Position numbers and translations under genes: made by a program. The notes below the pieces were generated by a model. It did no database searches. It saw only the letters and a list, made by a program, of their open reading frames with translations, and was not told where the DNA came from. Shown piece after piece: positions 57,789 to 64,000 of a stretch of DNA of 64,000 nucleotides. The DNA comes from Demequina pelophila (GTDB taxonomy: Bacteria > Actinomycetota > Actinomycetes > Actinomycetales > Demequinaceae), in assembly GCF_000971175.1 (NCBI RefSeq), contig NZ_BBLY01000007.1, positions 90,221 through 154,220 on the forward strand. The letters are read 5' to 3'. Position 1 is the first letter of the stretch. Each line of letters begins with the position of its first letter.

Positions 57789-58793
57789 TCAGGCTAGCGG
57801 CAGGCGAGGCAGCGTCTCAACCTCGAGGCGCTCCCCCGCGTCCGCCGCCGCCCAGGCCGCCGCGCACGCGGCGCGGATGCGGTCGATGGGGCGGCCGCCG
57901 TCGGCCACGAGTCGGCCCTCGGTGACGCGCGCGCGGGCCTCGCCCACGTGCCACCAGTGGTGGACCAGCTGCGGCTCGGGGTGCGGCTCGGCCAGGCAGC
58001 CCAGGTCGGTGCCCAGGAACGCCGGACGCTCCTCCGGCCGGGCCAGGATCGCGTCCTTGACGGTGGAGACGCCGGTGAAGACCAGCAGCCCGGGCATGTG
58101 CGCGGCGCGCGCGCCCTGGAGATCGGTGTCGAGGCGGTCGCCGATCATCATCGGTCGCTCGGCGCCAGCCTTGCGGGCGGCGAGGCGGAACATCTCGGGC
58201 TCGGGCTTGCCGGCCGCGAGCGGGGTCACGCCGGTCGCGGCCTGCACCACGCCCACGAGCGTGCCGTTGCCGGGTGCCATGCCGCGGTCGGTGGGGATGG
58301 TGATGTCGAGGTTGGTGGCGAAGAAGCGGGCGCCCGCGCGGATGGCGTACGCCGCCTCGGCGAGGTGCTTCCAGCCGACGGTCGGGTCGAAGCCCTGGAT
58401 CACCGCGGCGGGGTGGTCGTCCGCGCTCGCGACGATCTCGTAGCCCTTGGCCGCGACCGCCGTGTGGAGCCCGGCGCCGCCCACGATGAGCACCTTGGCG
58501 CCCGCGGGGACGTGCTCGGCGAGCAGCTCCGCGCCCGCCTGGGCGGCCGTCATGACCTCGCCGGGGTCGGTGGGGATCTCGAGCTCGGTGAGGTGGTCGG
58601 AGACGGTCTCGGGCTCGCGGGAGGCGTTGTTCGTCACGAACATCATCCGCATCCCCGCGGCGCGCGCCGCCGCCAGGGCGGGCGGCGCCGTCGGGATGGC
58701 GTACGGGCCCTTGTAGGCGACGCCGTCGAGGTCGACGAGCGCGACGTCGAACTCCTCCTGCAGTGGCGCGCTCGTGCCCATCAGTCCGGTCAT
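57789..58793 (-). CDS. HAD-IIA family hydrolase (NagD-like)
   Basis: 334 residues. Motif I is DVALVDLDGVAYKG with the nucleophile Asp. Motif II is MMFVTNNASREP, motif III is AAGKPEPEMF, and motif IV is MMIGDRLDTDLQGA. The large cap between II and III is that of subfamily IIA (p-nitrophenyl phosphatase, phosphoglycolate phosphatase). The last 70 residues are an extra Trp/Ala-rich region. ATG 58793 has GAGGGA 7 bases upstream. The substrate is not determined. Confidence 0.9.
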   Translation of the reverse strand: MTGLMGTSAPLQEEFDVALVDLDGVAYKGPYAIPTAPPALAAARAAGMRMMFVTNNASREPETVSDHLTELEIPTDPGEVMTAAQAGAELLAEHVPAGAKVLIVGGAGLHTAVAAKGYEIVASADDHPAAVIQGFDPTVGWKHLAEAAYAIRAGARFFATNLDITIPTDRGMAPGNGTLVGVVQAATGVTPLAAGKPEPEMFRLAARKAGAERPMMIGDRLDTDLQGARAAHMPGLLVFTGVSTVKDAILARPEERPAFLGTDLGCLAEPHPEPQLVHHWWHVGEARARVTEGRLVADGGRPIDRIRAACAAAWAAADAGERLEVETLPRLPLA

Positions 58794-58839
58794 CGCGTGT
58801 CCCTCGCTCCTCGGTCGTGCTGTTCGTGCGTGCTCGGGG

Positions 58840-60723
58840 TCAGCGGTCCCCGGCGGGCTGGTCGCTACCAGGCTCATCCTGCCCGGGCGCCTCGTCGTCG
58901 TCCTCGAACTCGGCCTCGGGGTCGGGCAGCTCGGCCGTGTCGTACAGGACCACGTCCTCGTCCACCGGCTCCTCGACGGGCTCGGGGATCGAGGCCTCGA
59001 GCGCGTCCGCCTCCTCGTCGCGGCCCAGCACGCGCAGCGCCTCGACGCGCGCCTCGTCGATTCGTGCGCGCAGCTCCTCGTTCGGGGGGACGATGCGCGT
59101 GAGGACCAGGTGCGCGGCCTCCGCGTCTCCCATGTCCAGACGGGCGCCGGCGACGACGATCTGCATCTCCACCGCGGCCTCCCGCGAGAGGTTGTTGGCC
59201 TCGGGCTCCTGCGCGAGGGCCAGGGCGCGCTCGGGACGGCCCAGGCCGCGCTCGCAGTCCGCCATCGCGGGCAGGTGCTCGTTCGAGCCGCCCAGACGGC
59301 GGACGGTGCGGAACTCGCGCAACGCCTCCGCGTACCGGCCCGTCGCGTACGCGGTGAGGGCGGCGGCCTCGCGCACGACGTCCACGCGGCCGCCGCGCAG
59401 CGCCGCGACCTGGGCGTGCCGGTAGGCGAGCTCCGGGTCGATGTCGATGAGGTGGCCGGCCATGATCAGGTGGCGGCCCACGTCCTCGGCGTTGTCCTTG
59501 CTCAGGGTCCGCAGACGCGCGCGCACCGCGCGGTCGAGCTGGTTGTACGTGATCTCCTCGGGGATCTCCGGAGCGTCGACCTCGGGACCACGCGTGAGCG
59601 GCACGGCGGCGTTGCGGGGGCCGCGCTCGCGGTCGGCGCCGCCACGGTCCTCGCGGTACTGGCGGGGGCCGCCTCCCTGACGGGGGCCACGGTCGCCGTC
59701 CCGATCGAAGTTGCGACGGGGGCGGTCGTTGCGGTCGCCATCGAAGTTGCGGCGGGGGCGGTCGTTGCGGTCCCCGTCGAAGCTACGGCGGGGGCGGTCG
59801 TTGCGGTCGCCGTCGAAGCTACGGCGGGGACGGTCATTCCGGTCGCCGTCGAAACTGCGGCGGGGACGGTCATTCCGGTCGCCGTCGAAACTGCGGCGGG
59901 GGCGGTCGTTGCGGTCCCCGTCGAAGCTACGGCGCGGGCGGTCGCTGCGGTCGCCGTCGAAGCTACGGCGCGGGCGGTCGCTGCGGTCACCATCGAAGTT
60001 GCGGCGAGGCCGGTCATTCCGGTCGCCGTCGAACGAACGACGTGGCCGATCATCACCGTCGCGACGCGGACGGTCACCATCGAAGCTACGACGAGGCCGG
60101 TCATTGCGATCACCATCGAAGCTACGGCGCGGACGGTCGTTGCGGTCGCCATCAAAGTTACGGCGGGGACGGTCGTTGCGATCACCATCGAAGTTACGGC
60201 GCGGACGATCATCACCGTCACGACGCGGACGGTCACCATCGAAGCTACGACGAGGCCGGTCATTCCGATCACCATCGAAGCTGCGCCGAGGGCGGTCGTT
60301 GCGGTCCCCGTCGAACGAACGACGGGGTCGGTCGTCGCCATCGCGACGCGGACGGTCACCATCGAAGCTACGACGAGGCCGGTCATTCCGATCACCATCG
60401 TAGGAACGGCGCGGGCGCTCGTCGCCATCGCGACGCGGACGGTCCCCATCGAAACTGCGACGGGGACGATCGTTCCGGTCCCCATCGAAGTTGCGCCGAG
60501 GCCGGTCATTCCGGTCGCCATCGAACGAACGACGCGGACGATCATCCCCATCGCGACGGGGACGGCGCTCGCCGTCGCGGTCGGAGCCGCGCGCGGGACG
60601 CTGGCCGTCACGACGGTCGCCGCGTTCTCCCCCGCGGGGGTTGCGTCCGGGCCGCTCGTCGTAGCTGGGACGGCGTCGCTTGCGCTCGTCGTCGCCCGCG
60701 CTGCGGTCGTTCTCTGCGGCCAT
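58840..60723 (-). CDS. Protein with Arg/Asp-rich tandem repeats and a helical repeat domain
   Basis: 627 residues. Residues about 56-341 consist of 22 units of [12 protein letters not shown] type (12 residues, with four 17-residue variants inserting RPRRDGD). After a Gly/Arg linker, residues about 370-610 form helical repeats like tetratricopeptides ([19 protein letters not shown]). The C-terminus is acidic. The highly charged, Arg/Asp/Phe-containing repeats look like RNA-binding or condensate-forming low-complexity regions. Homologues in this place upstream of the HAD gene are annotated as TPR or primosomal proteins without evidence. Function unknown. Confidence 0.8.
   Translation of the reverse strand: MAAENDRSAGDDERKRRRPSYDERPGRNPRGGERGDRRDGQRPARGSDRDGERRPRRDGDDRPRRSFDGDRNDRPRRNFDGDRNDRPRRSFDGDRPRRDGDERPRRSYDGDRNDRPRRSFDGDRPRRDGDDRPRRSFDGDRNDRPRRSFDGDRNDRPRRSFDGDRPRRDGDDRPRRNFDGDRNDRPRRNFDGDRNDRPRRSFDGDRNDRPRRSFDGDRPRRDGDDRPRRSFDGDRNDRPRRNFDGDRSDRPRRSFDGDRSDRPRRSFDGDRNDRPRRSFDGDRNDRPRRSFDGDRNDRPRRSFDGDRNDRPRRSFDGDRNDRPRRNFDGDRNDRPRRNFDRDGDRGPRQGGGPRQYREDRGGADRERGPRNAAVPLTRGPEVDAPEIPEEITYNQLDRAVRARLRTLSKDNAEDVGRHLIMAGHLIDIDPELAYRHAQVAALRGGRVDVVREAAALTAYATGRYAEALREFRTVRRLGGSNEHLPAMADCERGLGRPERALALAQEPEANNLSREAAVEMQIVVAGARLDMGDAEAAHLVLTRIVPPNEELRARIDEARVEALRVLGRDEEADALEASIPEPVEEPVDEDVVLYDTAELPDPEAEFEDDDEAPGQDEPGSDQPAGDR
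59701..60516 (-). repeat. 36-nt tandem repeats coding for [12 protein letters not shown]
   Basis: About 22 units of 36 nt, four of them 51 nt, with synonymous differences (CGT/CGC, TTC constant). They are not a microsatellite artefact, because codons vary while the protein is conserved. Unit number is expected to differ between strains. Confidence 0.85.
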
Positions 60724-60860
60724 GATGCTCCGATCAAATGTGGGACTCGTCCCATTGTCCCTGAAGTCTCGCGCGAATCACCTGGTGAGACGGTCCCGGG
60801 TGGCGCGGCGGTGTGCGGTCGCGGCGCCTGGGGGCCGGCGAAGGCGGGACAATGGTGGAG

Positions 60861-63551
60861 ATGACCTCCACCGACCGCTCCCTGCTCGCCCGGCTGCCCG
60901 AGACTGCGCCCGGCACGGACCCCGATCCCGACGCGGTGTACGAGGCATTCGCCTCCTGGGCCGCGGACCAGGGCACACCATTGTACCCGCACCAGGACGA
61001 GGCCCTGATCGAGCTGGTCTCCGGCTCCCACGTCGTCCTCGCCACGCCCACCGGCTCGGGCAAGTCGCTCGTCGCCGCGGGTGCGCACTTCGCGGCGCTC
61101 GCCGCCCACCGGGCAGGGCGCGGCGGCCGCACGTTCTACACGGCTCCTCTCAAGGCGCTCGTGTCGGAGAAGTTCTTCGCGCTCATCGAGATGTTCGGCA
61201 CCGCCAACGTCGGCATGATGACCGGTGACTCGGCCGTCAACGCGGATGCGCCCATCATCTGCTGCACCGCGGAGATCCTCGCGAACCTGGCGCTGCGCGA
61301 CGGCGCGCAGACCGATGCGTCGCTCGTCGTCATGGACGAGTTCCACTTCTACTCCGACCCCCAGCGCGGGTGGGCGTGGCAGGTGCCGCTGCTGGAACTG
61401 CCGCGCACGCAGTTCCTGCTCATGTCCGCGACCCTGGGCGACACCACGTGGCTCGTGGAGGACCTCGAGGGCCGCTCGGACCGGCCGGTCGTCGAGGTCG
61501 CGAACGCCGAGCGCCCCGTGCCCCTCACGTTCGACTACTCGGACGAGCCGCTCGCGGACGTGGTCGAGCGCCTCGTCGAGACCGGACGCGCGCCCGTCTA
61601 CGTCGTCCACTTCACTCAGAAGGACGCGATCGACCGCGCGCAGGCGCTGCTGTCGATGCAGGTCGCCACTCGCTCCGAGCGCGACGCGATCGCGCAGGCG
61701 CTCGACGGCGAGCGCTTCTCCACCGGGTTCGGCAAGACTCTCAGCAGGTTCCTGCGCGCCGGCATCGGGGTCCACCACGCGGGCATGCTCCCCCGTTACC
61801 GCCGCATCGTCGAACGGCTCACGCAGCGCGGCCTGCTCAAGGTGGTCTGCGGCACGGACACGCTCGGCGTGGGCATCAACGTCCCCATCCGCACCGTGCT
61901 GCTCACCTCGCTCGTGAAGTTCGACGGCGAGCGCATGCGCCACCTCACCGCGCGCGAGTTCCATCAGATCGCAGGGCGCGCGGGCCGCGCCGGCTTCGAC
62001 ACCGAGGGCGAGGTGATCGTCCAGGCCCCCGAGCACGTCATCGAGAACCGCAAGGCCCTGGCGAAGGCCGGCGACGACCCCAAGAAGCGCAAGAAGATCG
62101 TACGCAAGAAGGCACCCGCGGGCTCCGTCAATTGGACCGATGCGACGTTCGAGCGCCTGCGCGACGCGCCTCCCGAGCCGCTCACCTCGAGCTTCCAGGT
62201 CACGCACGCCATGGTGCTCAACGTCCTGGCCCGTTCCAGGGACGATGCACGGGGCGGCCGGGAGATCCAGGATCCCGTTCTCGCGATGAGGGACCTGCTC
62301 GCGGCGGTCCACGAGTCGCCCGCGCAGCGCTCGGCGCACGCGCGCCAGGCGCTGCGGATCGCGCGGTCGCTCCGCGTCGCCGGCGTGGTCGAGCGCGTGC
62401 GCATCCCGGACCCGGCGCACCCGCGGGGGGCGCGTCCGTCGCTCCGCCTCACGGTCGACGTGCCGCGCAATTTCGCGCTCAATCAGCCGCTGTCCCCGTT
62501 CGCGCTCGCGGCGATGGATCTGCTCTCGCTCGAGTCGCCCGACCACGCGCTCGACGTGGTCTCCGTGATCGAGGCGACCCTGTCCGACCCGCGCCAGATC
62601 CTGCTCGCACAGCAGCACCAGGCCCGTGGCGAGGCGGTCGCGGCGATGAAGGCCGAGGGCCTCGAGTACGAGGAGCGCATCGAGGCGCTCGAGGACGTCA
62701 CCTGGCCGCAACCGCTCGCCGACCTGCTCGAGCCGGCGTTCACGATGTACCGCCGCTCGAACCCGTGGGTCCTGGATGCGCAGCTGTCACCCAAGTCCGT
62801 GGTGCGCGACATGCTCGAGAAGGCCATGACCTTCGGAGACCTCGTGTCCGTGTACGGCCTCGAGCGCACCGAGGGCGTGGTCCTCCGCTACCTTGCGGAG
62901 GCCTTCCGCGCCATGCGCCAGACCGTGCCGGAGGAGCATCGCACCGAAGAGGTCGTCGAGATCACCGACTGGCTGGGTGAGATGGTGCGCTCCACCGACT
63001 CGTCGCTGCTGGACGAGTGGGAGCGCCTGTCGAACCCCGACCTCACGGCGGACGACGCGGATCCCGCCATCGCGGCGACCTCCAGCACGGTCGTCGGGGC
63101 GACCCGTCCCCTCAGCGCGACGCCGCGGGTGCTGCGCCGCCTCGTGGGCAATGCCCTGTTCCGCCGCGTGGAGCTCGCCTCCCGCGAGGACTATGCGGCG
63201 CTCGGATCGCTCGACGGCGGTGCGGGCTGGAACGCCCGTACCTGGGAGAACGCGCTCGACCCGCTCTTCGAGGATCAGGGCGACGACGCGATCGGCATCG
63301 GGCCGAACGCACGCTCGACCGCGCTGATCACCTTCGTCGACGCCTCCACGGACCCGTCCGAGGGGCGCGCCGCCGCGGCGCTACGGGCGAGCGGTCACGC
63401 CGAACTGCCGCACCGTACGTGGCTGGTCCGGCAGGTGATCGACGATCCGGCCGGGGATCACGACTGGGCGATCGTCGCCGCGGTCGACCTGGACGCGAGC
63501 GACGAGGCCGGCGCACCCGTGCTCGAGGTGCTGGCGGTCGGAGCCTCCTGA
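60861..63551 (+). CDS. DEFH-box RNA helicase with DUF3516
   Basis: 896 residues. Superfamily 2 helicase of the Ski2-like kind: Walker A ATPTGSGKSLVAAG, motif II DEFHFYSD, motif III LLMSATLGD, motif VI QIAGRAGRAGFDTEG. The C-terminal 450 residues correspond to DUF3516, found behind such helicases in actinobacteria; probably RNA turnover. GACAAT lies 7 bases before ATG 60861, so it is likely leaderless. An in-frame GGACGATGC copy encodes RSRDDARGG. It is divergent from the repeat-protein gene. Confidence 0.92.
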   Translation: MTSTDRSLLARLPETAPGTDPDPDAVYEAFASWAADQGTPLYPHQDEALIELVSGSHVVLATPTGSGKSLVAAGAHFAALAAHRAGRGGRTFYTAPLKALVSEKFFALIEMFGTANVGMMTGDSAVNADAPIICCTAEILANLALRDGAQTDASLVVMDEFHFYSDPQRGWAWQVPLLELPRTQFLLMSATLGDTTWLVEDLEGRSDRPVVEVANAERPVPLTFDYSDEPLADVVERLVETGRAPVYVVHFTQKDAIDRAQALLSMQVATRSERDAIAQALDGERFSTGFGKTLSRFLRAGIGVHHAGMLPRYRRIVERLTQRGLLKVVCGTDTLGVGINVPIRTVLLTSLVKFDGERMRHLTAREFHQIAGRAGRAGFDTEGEVIVQAPEHVIENRKALAKAGDDPKKRKKIVRKKAPAGSVNWTDATFERLRDAPPEPLTSSFQVTHAMVLNVLARSRDDARGGREIQDPVLAMRDLLAAVHESPAQRSAHARQALRIARSLRVAGVVERVRIPDPAHPRGARPSLRLTVDVPRNFALNQPLSPFALAAMDLLSLESPDHALDVVSVIEATLSDPRQILLAQQHQARGEAVAAMKAEGLEYEERIEALEDVTWPQPLADLLEPAFTMYRRSNPWVLDAQLSPKSVVRDMLEKAMTFGDLVSVYGLERTEGVVLRYLAEAFRAMRQTVPEEHRTEEVVEITDWLGEMVRSTDSSLLDEWERLSNPDLTADDADPAIAATSSTVVGATRPLSATPRVLRRLVGNALFRRVELASREDYAALGSLDGGAGWNARTWENALDPLFEDQGDDAIGIGPNARSTALITFVDASTDPSEGRAAAALRASGHAELPHRTWLVRQVIDDPAGDHDWAIVAAVDLDASDEAGAPVLEVLAVGAS

Positions 63552-63573
63552 CGACAGATCCGGTCGCCCGGCG

Positions 63574-63945
63574 TCAGTGCGACTCGACGATCCTCTTCCC
63601 CAGGGGGAACATCGACACGGGAATGAGCTTGATGTTCGCCCACGCCAGGGGCAGACCGATGATGGTCAGCGCCAGAGGGATCGCGGTGATCACGTGCGCG
63701 ATCGAGAGAATGGCGCCGAAGGGCAGCCACAGGATGTTCCCCAGCAGCGACCATCCGCCGGCACCCGGGTCGTCGACCACCTCGCGGCCGAAGGGCCAGA
63801 TCGCGTAGTTGCCGATCCGGAAACAGGCGACGCCTGCGGGAATACCGATGATCGTCACGCAGGCGAGCAGGCCCACCAGGATGTAGGCGATCCACAGCTC
63901 GATGCCCGCGAGGAAGAACCAGATGATGTTGAGAAGTGTGCGCAC
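63574..63945 (-). CDS. YccF domain membrane protein
   Basis: 123 residues. Two copies of the YccF domain are recognisable, with the paired helices LLNIIWFFLAGIELWIAYIL and LLGNILWLPFGAILSIAHVI. Each is followed by TIIGIPxG or TIIGLPLAWAN. It is an inner-membrane protein of unknown function. The gap to the helicase is 22 bases, convergent. Confidence 0.9.
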   Translation of the reverse strand: MRTLLNIIWFFLAGIELWIAYILVGLLACVTIIGIPAGVACFRIGNYAIWPFGREVVDDPGAGGWSLLGNILWLPFGAILSIAHVITAIPLALTIIGLPLAWANIKLIPVSMFPLGKRIVESH

Positions 63946-63960
63946 ATGCTCAGGGTATGC

Positions 63961-63993
63961 GAAAGCCCCCCAACCGTGGGTTGGGGGGCTTTC
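63961..63993. terminator. Terminator at the right edge
   Basis: A perfect 15-bp stem GAAAGCCCCCCAACC with a 3-base loop (63961-63975 with 63979-63993), between the YccF start and the window end. It probably ends a gene lying beyond the right edge. Confidence 0.75.
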
Positions 63994-64000
63994 GTGATGT

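Noticed and set aside
59711..60403. Long plus-strand frames across the repeat region (for example one rich in [12 protein letters not shown])
   Set aside because: They mirror the 36-nt repeats of the minus-strand gene; the period is a multiple of three, so every frame stays open. They have no ribosome site and no domain.
59701..60516. Possible CRISPR array (regular 36-nt repeats)
   Set aside because: There are no unique spacers; the units are contiguous, vary synonymously and code for protein. No cas genes are nearby.

Overview
The window is a block of actinobacterial chromosome. G+C is very high (roughly 70-74% by eye), codons end almost always in G or C, GTG and TTG starts are common, and many genes look leaderless, with a -10 box 6-7 nt before the start codon. 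The gene set (SufR-led suf operon, SteA/SteB, TlyA-NadK-RecN cluster, DUF3516 helicase, group II truncated globin, Eis-like acetyltransferase, M13 peptidase) fits Actinomycetota, probably order Micrococcales. The genus cannot be fixed from the sequence.

Layout. 1-2.3 kb: the end of a membrane protein, then a small cassette (orphan AbiEi-type antitoxin, RelE/Phd toxin-antitoxin pair) lying against the 3' end of tRNA-Pro and bounded by a 15-bp direct repeat, then tRNA-Gly. 2.3-5 kb: an aldo/keto reductase, a DUF1761 membrane protein and two SRPBCC proteins. 5-7.3 kb: cysteine synthesis (cysK-cysE) behind a 30-residue leader peptide ending in a Cys-rich tail, a likely cysteine attenuator. 7.3-14.6 kb: aldo/keto reductase, Dps, CoA-binding protein, Eis-like acetyltransferase, RpiB, M13 peptidase, lipoprotein. 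14.6-25.6 kb: GH13 glucosidase, ABC exporter, TrmL, MarR/ClC divergent pair, AraC regulator with MFS exporter, lipoprotein, second MFS. 25.7-33.4 kb: two tandem M1 aminopeptidases of identical length and MalQ. 33.5-35.9 kb: MscS, truncated globin and TesB, overlapping. 36-39.6 kb: a glycine-betaine-type ABC importer behind a long structured leader. 39.6-46.9 kb: a thioesterase, a DUF1697 pseudogene and the operon sufR-B-D-Rieske-C-S-U-T, read leftward with overlapping genes and a SufR box upstream. 47-49.7 kb: CtaA, IlvA and a small unknown gene. 49.8-58.8 kb: a leftward run HAD - small protein - TlyA - NadK - RecN - SteA - SteB - PyrG - Nudix. 58.8-64 kb: a protein with a repetitive Arg/Asp-rich N-terminus, a DEFH-box helicase and a YccF protein.

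The most unusual feature is not a gene. A 9-bp core, GGACGATGC (often extended to GGGACGATGC followed by ACGG or GNYGG), occurs at least 35 times in both orientations, about 11 of them between genes and some as inverted pairs. In genes read in the sense direction it is always in the frame giving Asp-Asp-Ala, usually in linkers, and it uses the otherwise uncommon GAT codon. Density and distribution resemble DNA uptake sequences of other phyla; other roles are possible. A second dispersed element (two 16-nt units 41 nt apart next to a G-tract array) is present twice, after the SRPBCC gene and after tesB.
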